Part shown: in pieces, positions 36,006-47,700 of the stretch
How the letters are laid out: each line of letters starts with the position of its first letter
How positions within the stretch are numbered: the stretch's first letter is position 1
Notes under the pieces: generated by a model
Told to the model about the DNA's origin: nothing
Database searches by the model: none
What the model saw: the letters and a program-made list of their open reading frames with translations, nothing else
Origin: Tomocerus qinae
Lineage: Eukaryota; Arthropoda; Collembola; Entomobryomorpha; Tomoceridae
Reading direction: 5' to 3'
Assembly (NCBI GenBank): GCA_020055645.1
Contig: CM034546.1
Location: 15,438,001 to 15,502,000, forward strand
Length of the DNA stretch: 64,000 nucleotides
Position numbers and translations under genes: made by a program

Positions 36006-37090
36006 AACGTCAGATTTCGAAAAAAGAAGCTCTATGCGATGTTTATGGATTGTGCCCGTGCATTCAATTCAATTTCCCATAAGAAATTATGGCTGAAATT
36101 GTACGACCTAGGCAACAGCAGTAACATCATTCGCTTACTGGGTCGAATCTACGATCTTTCCACGATGAGAGTGCGATTAAATAGCGGCGAGATTTTAACT
36201 ACAAGTATTCAAGTAACAAGTGGACTTGCTCAAGGAGAAATATTATCAACCATTTTATTCTGCTTATTCATCAGTGACGTTGAGAAGATCTTTGAAAAAG
36301 CAAAAATAAGAGGAGTTGCTTTTCGGTGTAACAAAGAGATTCATACTTGCTTACGCCGATGACATAATTCTTCTTGCGGATACTCCAGATAATCTTAAGG
36401 CCAAGTTAAATTATTAGTAACATACTATGACGAGCACGTTTTAACCGTCAATATTTGAAAAACAAAAATTATGATTTTTAACAAATCAGGTCGACGTATC
36501 ACTCTGGTATCATTTACTTACAAAGAAAAAGAAAATAAAAATCCTTCGCCAGTACACCTATCTAGCAATTATATTTACTCCATCAGGTCTCTTTAAGGTT
36601 GCTACAGCATCGTTAGTTAAAAGTGCAAATAATAAAACAGGAAAAATAATGAAACTTATGAGCAAATGCAAACTGAGGTCATGGGCGAACAGAACGAAGC
36701 TGTTAGACACGTCAATTCTGCCTATTGCTCTCTACGGCTCGGAAGTATGGGGACTGCTGCACCTGGAGGATGTCGAAAGAACACAACAAAACTTCTTTAA
36801 AAATACCTAATTATTCGAAGAACACTAATGTTTTGGTCCAAAATATTGCAAATGCCAATAGTCGTTTCCCACAATTCCATGATAACACAGGCAGGCACTG
36901 CATTCATTTCAATACCTATTCATGTTAATTTAGTGACCGGTCATCAATTGTGGGAAACCCTTATTACAAGGATACCCAGGCAAACACACGATACGTCATT
37001 GGAGGCCGATTATTCTGGTAAAGAAGATCCCGAGTACCACTGGGCCTCTTCCCTAAAAGTGGAATTCAAAGAACTTGGTTTATGCTTATA
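36006..37090 (+). mobile_element. LINE retrotransposon fragment with reverse transcriptase
   Basis: From about 36030 the frame reads MDCARAFNSISHKKLW, GEILTTSIQVTSGLAQGEIL, TILFCLFISDVEKIF, then after a frameshift near 36350 YADDIILLA, the catalytic YADD of reverse transcriptases. Further pieces follow in other frames: ILPIALYGSEVWG, RRTLMFWSKI, and YHWASSLKVEFKELGL, which matches the fragment near 1210. Known order of a LINE ORF2 (RT fingers/palm, thumb, post-RT region), Jockey/R1-like. It has at least three frameshifts and no endonuclease, so it is dead and 5'-truncated. Confidence 0.85.
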
Positions 37091-37159
37091 CTTTCTTGGA
37101 AATTTGGTGATGGGATGGATGGAATGGTTTATCTTTTGGAGTGGATGGGATGTTTACCT

Positions 37160-38647
37160 ACAACCTACATTTATGCTACTCACACTACTCACACTCACTG
37201 ACTTAAAATTTGGTAACACCCAACTACATCAATTTTTTCTGTAAACCTTACCGCCCACTGTTCAGTATCTCTGCACATGCAAGTACAGTATATAGACCGT
37301 GAGAGGACATGAGTTTCACCGTGACAGATTAAGCTGTCAGAGGGTAATTTCGTAGCCTAAGATTTGAAACGACGGCTTGCCAGCTCTAAGAAGACGGTCA
37401 ACTCCTTTATAAAATTAGTTATTGTAATAGGAAAAGTAATGTTTATGAAGCAAAGCGCATTGTGATGTGTTTTACTTGCAATTATAACTTGCAAAGTTTT
37501 AATGATATTAATTCAAGCTACATTATTGTTACTATTATCATTATTATTGAAGGTCAGTTATTAAAGTCATAAAATTCTTAATGAAATCCTTCATATTAAC
37601 AGTCGTCATCAATTTCACGTAAAAAAGCTCTCCATCGTGGTAGTAGATTGTTGGATATGTACGTGTTACAGGAAAGGTCTACAGTAGCTCGTGTCCTAAT
37701 ACTAAGGCATCTCATTTGAAGGTAAGGTTACGCTGCGTTTGCTTGCCAGAGAGTTGGATGGATGACATTCCGACCGACTTGACCTCGGGCAGAAAGTTTG
37801 CAACATATTAAGACTGTTGTTTTTACAAATCCGAGTGAGGCAAATAAGTTATCTAGGTGGAAAATTCCAATAAGTAGTCGGTCTGTTGCTAACGCGAAAT
37901 AAGTAAATCGCTTGGTACTTCGGGGCAGGAGAATAGTTATATTTCTTTCCTTACAACTAAAGCCATCTAAGCATGAAGCAATGTTCCTTTGCTTTACCTT
38001 ACCTTTTTACGAAATACTTCTTGAATAATTGAACACGCTTAAAATATTGCTTTTCTATTTTGTAACGCTTGGCTTTTTCAAATTTGTTGGTAGCGTTTGC
38101 GAGTCTCTGAAAGTGCTCCTTTCCGTATAAAACGACTTAGGTTAAACTATGCTTGCCTTGCTGAAATCGGGCCGACTAAAGTTGCAACATATTTAGAACC
38201 TTGGCTCGGCAAATATTAATATCAAGGGGGATAATTCCAAGAGATATTGGGCTCGATGGAAGTACGGAATATGTAAATTTCACGCTACGTCCGACGGCTG
38301 GTAGGACAAAAGCCTCGTCCTACATCTGCAGCCGAGTACATATAAAGCCATGTTATACTTTTACTTCGAAATACTTCTTAAATAATTAAGCGCTCTTAAA
38401 ATATTGCTTTTTATTTTGCAACGCTTGGCTTTCTCGGTTTTACTGGTGGGGTTTATGTAAGTCGGTTGCATTGTCTCTTCTGGTATATAATACCTAGTAA
38501 TCCTACTTTTTAGTACTTAGTTTTCACAAGCATTCTGCATGCCCGACTGGCGTCTTATCATATATTTACTATAATAAAATATCTTATATTCTGTAAAAAT
38601 CCTCAGAGAAATATTTTCTATTGAAAATCAAAAATTGAACGACGGAA
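37160..38647 (+). repeat. 5' flank module of receptor GR4
   Basis: The longest copy of the receptor flank, used here as reference: CCGTGAGAGGACATG, AAGCGCATTGTGATG, GAAGGTCAGTTATTA, GTAGCTCGTGTCCTAAT, two successive GAAATACTTCTT...ATTGCTTTT blocks (38020 and 38370), and TTAGTTTTCACAAGCATTCTG near 38518. The internal doubling suggests that a flank was duplicated within itself. Confidence 0.65.
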
Positions 38648-39891
38648 ATGGGTTCTTGTGGACAAGAGTGCTATTTCAGTAACTTAAATATTTTTTTCAA
38701 CCTGTACATGGATAATCTGTGTTCATTACCGATTTACTGGTCACCAGAAACGAAACGGTTTAATTTCGTTTTGGACAAAACAAAGTTGTCTGTGTGGATC
38801 GTTGGTTGTGTTATAACTTTGTTATTAAATATATTCATTGCTGCAACTCTACTTTTACAAATATACTTACCATCATTTTCTGCAGAACAAATCATCATTC
38901 ATATAATAGTGACTTTATTCATGTCTTTGTCTTCAATTATTAATTTATTTGTTTATTTCTGTCGTAAACATTTTTGTTGCTTCCTAAACGCTGGAATAAC
39001 ATTAGACAAGACTTTGACTGGTAAGCGTGAAAATTATGTGAATCATTACAAAAGTATTTTAAATATTTACATTTTCTAAAAACTTTATTTGCAGAAGCAT
39101 ATCGACATCCATCGGAAGCTTGGAGTTTCCCAGAATTCAAAATCCTTTTAATCATTTCAAAGCTATTTATGGTAATGGTAACTGTAGGAGGAATACTTGG
39201 GGCAGTAACATCCCTCTCTGTTGATTTTAGTCCATTTGTGTATTTATTAGAATTGTTACACATTGACTTTGTAATAGTGAGATTGGTATTAATGCCACTA
39301 CTAGCACTTATTTTATTGCAACTCGTATTTCCGCTTCTTTTGTTGATAAATTTGGCGATAGTTAATGCTAACATGGTTATATTTTGGCTTAACCTCATTA
39401 CTAGATATTTAACCACAAGATCATACTTCAGTCGTAGACCTTTAGCTAGAATGCGAGTTTACAATGCTTTCAGCGTCTTTAGTTTAGATGCAAATTATTT
39501 TATAGTCGCTCGTTTTTCACCTTTATTGATTTTTTCTGCAGGTGTATTAAGTATTTTAAGTAATTTTGGGTGTATAAAACTATATAAAATACTGCCACTA
39601 CGTCACTATGTCCTTCTGCCAATGATAAGCACAGCACTATTTATTGTTGAAGCTACTATACTTCCAATGGTTGCTTTAGTCCATACGAAATCACTAAACT
39701 TTATTCAAGGCTGCAAGAGAGACGGAAGTCCAGCATTTCGAAGAATGTTAAGAAGCTGCAGGCCAATGAAATATGACGTTGGTCCATTTCTGTATGTGCA
39801 AAAATCCACAACGTTTTCATTTTTGGAAATTGTAGCAATGCACACAATGAATATGATACTTTCTGTCAATATAAATGAATTATTTAGATAG
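38648..39891 (+). CDS. Gustatory-receptor-like 7TM chemoreceptor (GR4)
   Basis: Exons 38648-39020 and 39095-39891, phase-1 intron with GTAAGC donor and TTTGCAG acceptor, giving 389 residues. Very close to GR2 and GR3. Segments of membrane length include IVGCVITLLLNIFIA, IIIHIIVTLFMSLSSI, VFPLLLLINLAIVNAN, LLIFSAGVLSIL and MISTALFIVEATI, and the C-terminal block is FRRMLRSCRPMKYDVGPF. Compared with GR2 and GR3 it lacks nine residues (the NEQKRNTVS region) in the loop before TTRSYF, a clean in-frame deletion. Intact flanks on both sides suggest it is active. Confidence 0.68.
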
Positions 39892-40770
39892 ATGGTTAAT
39901 GTGCTATTCAATTATATTATAAGGTTAGGTTAGAAAACATGTTTGTCGTCAATGTATAACCTCTGCAAATCGATACTATTAAATTATTCAAACAATGTCG
40001 CATTGGATGGTTGAGAGTATTAATATATATAAAGAGTATAAAACTTCCACCTGGAAAATACTTTTCGCTCTTCCTTGATGTACTGTACAATAAATGTGTA
40101 TTAAATGTTATAAATCGATGATGCGCCAAAACTGTGCACATAAATCGTTTTAAGTTTAGTTTAAAATAAAGAAGTACCTGAAGTGGTAAACTTCAGATAA
40201 AGATAATTTATTGTCTACCGGCAGGCAATAAATTATCTTTAATTACACTAATATAATAAGTTAATAAAACTGTGGAAATACCTTTCTGTTACGTTATACA
40301 ATACGTACTGATTATTATTGTATTGGAGGAAGTGTTTTGACTAAGTTGTTTTTGTTTGCATTAGACGGAAATTTCCCTTTTACAATAAATGAAGTTCATT
40401 ATTAATTGTAAACGTCTTTACAATGGTCTGGCATTAGATAAATAAATTGCAACATGTGTCTGTCTTAGATTTAGGTACCAAAAAGGTGTATGGCCTAGAA
40501 CTGAACGCCAAATGTACTAAACTAAACCGACAGCGGTAACGTATAACTTATAATATAATCAATATGATTTTAGTACTATAATCAAAAGGCAAAAATACAT
40601 GTAAATAGCTTCACACGTTTTATAAATTTATTGCGTTTGTAATTTTTTTATATAACAGCAAATAAAATGTGTATTATATTTGTTTGTACTTTACATGTAA
40701 CTGGTTTCCAAAACATTTATAAAACAAGTCGTTGTTGTTTTTGGTATAGGGACAAAATTAGGTAAGAACA
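39892..40770 (+). repeat. 3' flank module of GR4
   Basis: Matches 30724-31770 (ACCTCTGCAAATCGATACT, AATGTCGCATTGGATGG, CCAAATGTACTAAACT). It contains the hairpin at 40199-40240, which the GR2 copy lacks. Confidence 0.65.
40199..40240. repeat. Perfect 15-bp-stem hairpin
   Basis: AAAGATAATTTATTG and CAATAAATTATCTTT enclose the 12-base loop TCTACCGGCAGG. It lies downstream of GR4. It could be a small MITE end or a 3' processing structure. It is too short for a typical microRNA precursor. Confidence 0.7.
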
Positions 40771-41751
40771 GTCTGCAGTAGTTTTACCATTTTAAACTGT
40801 CCTACTATTTTTACTGAATAACCATCTGCCCTGTAAATATTTTATAATTTTTCTAATTCAAGCACTGGAAATGTAACTGTTAAATCACTAAATTTGTTAA
40901 AACTTTATGCGATTGAGGCAAAACATGGGAAAAGTTTTATTGGTTATTTTTTGCTTCAAAATAGTTTTCATCTAGTTTTGCGTGCGATAAAGGGCGTCAC
41001 ATCAAAGTTTTTCTAACAATATAATATTATTGTAAATTTAATGTACCATATAAGCATATTATATTGTTTGTAAATACCTTATCAGTAAAGTTTTGATACA
41101 AATAATTAACAAAAATGAGGATTTTTGAAATGGAAGTCAACCGAAAGATAAGAAATCTTAAATTTTTGACAGGATTGATAAGATTGCTACTGACACATAA
41201 ATCATACCAGTGACAGGTATTATTTTCAATTCTGCGTTGCAAATTAACAGTGTATCACTGACGTGAATTTCCATGGTATTTCTACACTATATTTAATGAG
41301 AAGTCTGAGTCAAGAGTTACTATTATTACTACTCTGAAAGGGAACAGGAAAAATTTAGTAATAAACATTTCTACAGAACTATTGAACTACGTATGTACGC
41401 AATTTCTACTAAAGGATTGAAAATGACTGTTGAACATGCAGAGAACTTAAGAAAATAGGGAAAACCAAAACGGTTTCACTGGCTCTTAGACTTTAAACCT
41501 TGAAGAGATTTTGAAATTATACATACACATTTATATAAATAATACTAATATCGAAACTATGTACATCCTTGACGCTAAATGTTGTTCATTTTTCCTACTG
41601 CAGTAACTACCTAATATTAATAGCATAATGGGTGCTTTGTTCCAAAACATAAAGTACTAATAGATAAAGTCAAATTAAATTATAGCTGTGCAAAATAGTT
41701 TTAAAACTGTAACTATTACGTGTGTGGTGTTTTGTCTAATTTGAATAGAAA
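40771..41751. other. Intergenic, upstream of the GH18 receptor kinase
   Basis: AT-rich with no supported gene. The promoter of the receptor kinase should lie in its right part. Confidence 0.5.
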
Positions 41752-44700
41752 ATGGTCTTTAAGACTCCCAAATTTATTAATAAGTTGATTTGTCAAATCC
41801 TATTCGTTTATATCTGTCTCTGGTTAATAAGTGGGTACACAAAAGCGGATGAAGGAGAGAAGAGAGTCATCGAAGAGACTCCTTTAGATTTTGACATTCT
41901 ACCAGGAGCACAGCATATTTGTATGTACTTTAATCTTACTTTTATTGTAATTAAATAACCTATTCCTAAACCCAAATGACCATATTGTCTAATGAAGAGA
42001 AAAACTGCCGTTTAAAGTTAATTTTACTTCAACCCGCCCAAATTCGGGAGGGAGACATATAGGCCCTTTACAACGCTTTCTATAATAATGCATAATAATT
42101 GCAATTCTACACAATATTGAAAAAAATGTGTCTTTATTATGTATTAATTATATAGTGGAACTCGAACTGATGAACTAATATAGTATCAATAAAACATTGG
42201 CTATTTAGTATGTCTATTCTCTACTTATAATTACAATTATCCTCTCATCTCTATATGTATGCAATTATAACCAATTTTAAGAAGTGAGTTTAATGATTAT
42301 ATTGAAATGTGTTCAAATTTTCTAATTAAAATAAATATAAACTCATCCCTTTTATACATGGATATATATTTTATGTTAGGGAGAGAGATGCCAAATAGCA
42401 AGCACGTATCCAGGAATTTGACCTAGGGGGGCACACTAAAATAAATTAGAAAATTAATGGCATATTCGCGCGAAGCGCGAAAATTGTTTGGGTTTTTAAC
42501 CTTATTTGACAAAAAATTGTGTTTTTTGGGACCTCCGGGGGGGCCCGGGTCCGTGCCCCCCCGGCCCCCCCTCTGGATACGTGCTTGCCAAATAGGTGCC
42601 TACTCCATTATTATAGGTCTGGGTAGGATTTAAGTTTACCCATTTGATAAATCAAAATAGATATAAATATCGAGACCACATTGAATAATAGCTAATACAG
42701 ACTACTCAGACGAGTTTCATTTAACTAAACTATTTTTATAATAATATTACGTTTATTAAACTTATGTTTACTATAAATCATAAAACGATTGCAATATAAT
42801 TATAGCTATACGAGACCACTCTCAAGTTGTTGTTTGCAAAGTAAACATAAACGGGAAAAATCGACCAGGAAAAGGGAAGTTTGAATTTGTTCAACTGTTT
42901 AAGCTTGCAAATGCCAATCTCTGTACACATGTCATTTATGGACCGGTATTTATCAGCCGAAATCATGAAATTGAAGATAATTCCACGTTTGGTATGAAAC
43001 ACTTATTTTGTGTCACAGTTTTGTTATACTTACTCTATTAGTAAGTCCCGGGTCATAATCATTGTGATTACATAATATGTATTATGCAAAAACCGCATCC
43101 ATAGTTTCAATACACAGTATAACAACTGTTGAAGAATGAATGCTATAAAACTATTCTATATTCATGCTTTTTAGGCAGTTTACATCAAATGACTTCGTTA
43201 CCACGGGAAAGAAATCTAAAAATTCTTCTTGAAGTATCTGTATCGAGGGACAATGCAGGTTTCATGAAACCTTTGATTGAATACGGCGTATCAGCAGATC
43301 AAACCCGATTGAAATTCATCAATTATATGATAAGCTTTCTAAAGTACGTAAAGACGAAAATGAAATAACTACGGACTCAAATACTAAAATACTAAATATG
43401 TAAATAGCATATATTATTATCTTCTAGGAAATTCAACTTTAATGGACTGTCCCTAGATGCAGCATTCTATTCAGCAATCCAAGGGCCACTTACGTTTCCA
43501 TCGTATTTATCACACGCTCAGATTCCTTCAGCTGAAGTTTTGGCAAAGGTAATTTCTAACAAAGGCAGATATCGGCTAAAATCATTATTTTATACCAAAT
43601 CCAATTTGTGGTAAATTTGTCCCATGAATTACAGCAACTAATAATCTTAATAATTATTAAATTACGAAGTTATGGTTACCAAGATTGTTTTTTCCAATTA
43701 TAAGGTTATGAAAGATGCATTTCAAATAGAAGGACTTTTGATAGCGACGGAGATAGATTCAAATAGAAAACGGACCATACACAAAATCATAAAGGGACTT
43801 AAATCTCAACTTTTATCTTTACGGTATGGAAGGATGGCGGAATGCAGCAAAATATTCGATTTGGTGATTATTATTGGTTTTACTGTTGACTTTCGAGCAG
43901 TCAGTAACCACAATGCTCCTATTCATTCTGATCTTATCGATGACGACACAATTTACGAACATCTCAAGGCTATCATTGTCGATTGGAAATCAAATCCGAA
44001 TACAGTCATATTTTCAATAGAATTTTTTGGTCATCCGTTTTTGCTATATGATAGTAATTCCAGTCTCCCTGGACTAAAAAGTCCAGCTGACCCTAAAGGA
44101 TTTCCATATGCTGGCCCATATCTGAATAGTACATCCGTCTGGGGATACAATGAGGTATAGCTCATTCTTTATTTGTAATCAAATATCGCATATCTCAGTT
44201 AGAATAATAATTATCTTCTTTTGAAATGCATTTTATCCAAAATTTCCAGATTTGTACAGTCGCCAATCAGTCCTGGAAATTATTTTGGGACCACAAAGCA
44301 AAAATGCCATTCATTAGAAATGGATACAAATGGATAACGTTTGAGAACCACAGGAGTACTTACGAAAAAGTGGCATTGGCAACTTCCTTCGGTGTAAAAG
44401 GAATAATGGCTCAAAATGTGGATGTGGATGATTTTGCTGGCCGATGCTCTGGAGTCAGTTATCCCCTTTTGAAAACCATAATTTATGCCATGGAAAAAGA
44501 AAAAACTAATCACGGATCACTTCGATGTTTGCTTTTAAAAAATGAAACCGAAAAACAATCTTTTGCTCCAATCGTTGTTACAAACTTTCATATGCTAAAT
44601 GTTTCCAATAACTCTGAAGTTAAAATCGAATGTACAGCTGAAGCATTTCCTGAGCCAGAAGTTACGATAATCCACGTAAAAATCATGAAAATATTAATTC

Positions 44701-47700
44701 CTAATATATAGCCCGACCACCACAATGCTGAAAATAACGTTTTACTGTCTATTTTATCTAAAATTTTAGCACAATTCGGAATCTAATGTGATAATACTGA
44801 CAAATATTAAGCAATCTATAAGTAGAAATAACTGTTCTTTTCAAAAAACATTAAAAACGACATTTCTTGTAAAGGCCAGTGACGCCGGAAAGTATTCTTG
44901 TGTAGCAAAGAATACCGCAGGCACAAGCTATCGGGACTTTTTTGTTATGCTTAAAGAACTTCCGTGTGAGATTTTATCATATGACAAATAATGAACATAT
45001 TTTTAATTTAAGTATGCTGAAAGTAAAATGTTTTGTTAGATTTATTGGCTGAAAATGATGTTTGGCTAAGGCAAACGCACCTCGATTTCAAAATACCGGA
45101 TCTAAGCTACATTGGCAGTAAGTAGTACCAGAAAATGGAATATAAAAATCTCAAAAATTAAAAAAATTGACTGTGAGGTGTAGCAATATTTTGTTTTATA
45201 GTATGCCATTGTTTTAATTGAATTGCTCTTTTGATTAGTGTCGGATGAAAATCAAGTGATTGTATGCAAATTGGACCTCAACAAGAAGAAACAAAGGATA
45301 TTTCCAAGCCCTTTACAAAGATATAAGCTAGCTACATTTGATTTGTCTGAACCCAACAACACTTTTGATAGCAAACTATGTTCGCATTTAATATATGGCC
45401 CTGTTTATGTTACTAAAGCTTATGAAATAGTCGAGGAAGACAAGATTGGTGAGGAAAACCAAATCACGTATCAATGCTAACTATCGACAGGAATTTTTTT
45501 ACATGCAATATTGTCGTTTAACAAAATGCTACTGATCTGATAGCACTGTGTACATATTTTTGTAAACGATATATGATGGGCAAAAAGTAATATTAATTGA
45601 TATTGTACTATTAGGTGACCTCTACAAGGTGAAAAACATTTCAAGAAGATTTCCTAGTTTGAAGATTTTGTTGGAAATCACAATTGGTCCTTACGTTGAC
45701 ATTATAGACTCAAGAATTGTGCCTGAAAATTTACAAAGATTGAAAGACATCATGAGGTACAAGTTTTTTGGTGTTTGAATGCATTGTTTAACGTTTTAAA
45801 AGCAACACAATTTTTGTTTCAGACGATATGGATTCCATGGAATACATTTCAACTCAAAGTTTTATTCCAATGCTGCCAGAGCAACATATTACAACCCTAA
45901 GGACATTAGTTATGTAGCAATGGGCAGTGTAAGTCAGTTTAATCATTATTTATATGTTTATTCAAAGTTGGTTGAAAGGTAAAAGTTACTTTGGATTGTC
46001 TTCTTTAGCAAATGAAAAGAGAATTTGAAGAAGAGAAATTTATAACATCAACAGAGATAGAAATCAACTCAAGGGAATTGATGAAAAACCACAGCGAATT
46101 ATTTTCGAACATAATACAAAGATTCGACTTGGTTTTACTGAAAGCATACGACTTTAATAGAGATAGCACGCCAAAAGTCACAGAGTACAATGCCCCGCTC
46201 GATTCGTTTGTCATCGACGAAGAAAATATTAGAAACAACATTCAGTACCTTCTAAAAGAAAACAAGGCCAATATTTCGTCGTTGGTGCTTGGAGTTCCTC
46301 TTTTTGGCGACCACTACATCCTCAAGGAAAAATATTCTTTAACCTTTGGCTTGAACAGCACAACTGCCATATTAGGAAAAGAAAGATATAGTTTTGGCAC
46401 GGTAAATATAGCCATAACAAAAATAATAATGCATTTGCAACCTAATTATAATTAAATGCTTGCAAATACGTTGTAGAAAAATAATACAAAGTTATGATGA
46501 TGTTAACGAATGGATTACCAATGGTATATTGTTTGACAGATTTGTTCGTGGGTGTTGTCTGACAAAGCAAAGTGGAAAATGTTCTGGGATAGAAAAGCTA
46601 AAGTACCATTTTTGAAAAAAGATATCCATTGGATAACTTTTGACAGTCCGAAGAGTATTGGCAGAAAATTAGAATTTTATATCAATTTGCAGACCAAATT
46701 TAAGCTCGCAGGAATTATGATAGATTCAATTGAGTCTGATGACTTCAGTGGGCTTTGTAACAATGCCAGCTATTTAATTTTACGAACTGTGTACACAGCC
46801 ATTAGAGAAAAACACAAAATTGACTCGAAGGCGGGGGAATCAAACATTCTGTCTTCTGCTACCTGGGGATGGATAGTGGCAATTATAGTTTTAGTTTTGA
46901 TTATGATCCTTTGCGGAAATTATATTTGCTACACTAAATTCAGACAAGTACGACATTATTTATTTCTTTTAAGTATTTAAAAATCAACGAGAAACCATAA
47001 AAATATTTATATTTTTGCAGGATGGTCTTTCGAAATATGAGATTCAAGGATTTATAAAAGGCAAAGTAGTTAAAGACTCAAATGATTATGCAGAAAATCC
47101 TGACTCCATGCCTTACGACGGAGAATATGAAATTCCCAGAAATGACTATCACATAGGCAATTCCCTCAACCAAATTGGGATTTAATTATTGAATATAATA
47201 ATTTCTACTAAAATTAATCTGTTTTTATTCAGATAAGCAAAATGTGTTGGGAAGTGGCGCTTATGGAATTGTTTACCGAGGAACAGTCAATGGTATACCT
47301 GTTGCTATAAAGTCAACTAAACCAGAAGCTGACAAACAGTACTTAAAATCCCTTTTGTCAGAACTGAAAGTAATGATGTATTTGGGGAAGCATCCCAATA
47401 TTGTTAATTTAATTGGAGCTGCTACCGGCGAATTAAAATCAGGTCACTTACATAATCTTGCCTTAAAAACCGAGCCGAATTGCTGATTTTACTTCATTTA
47501 AATATTTAACGTGTAGGAACTGTATACATTTTTGTGGAATTGTGCCCACTGGGGAATTTGAATGATTATCTCCGAAAAGCTCGAAACAAATTTATTTCTG
47601 AGATTTCCGAAGATTCATATAATTTTAGGTATTTCTATTCACAAAACTAAATCTGTATTTTTAATAAACCAGTTTTATGCTTTCGGAAGCATTTACTACA

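Noticed and set aside
44770-44963. Donor at 44964 for RTK1 exon 7
   Set aside because: It would put exon 8 in a frame with an immediate stop. The GTGAG donor two bases later keeps the frame open.
47021-47185. Gene end at the TAA after NSLNQIGI, separating the GH18 part from the kinase
   Set aside because: The [13 protein letters not shown] segment is a typical receptor kinase juxtamembrane end, and a GC-AG intron joins it in frame to the glycine loop. It remains the point most in need of RNA evidence.
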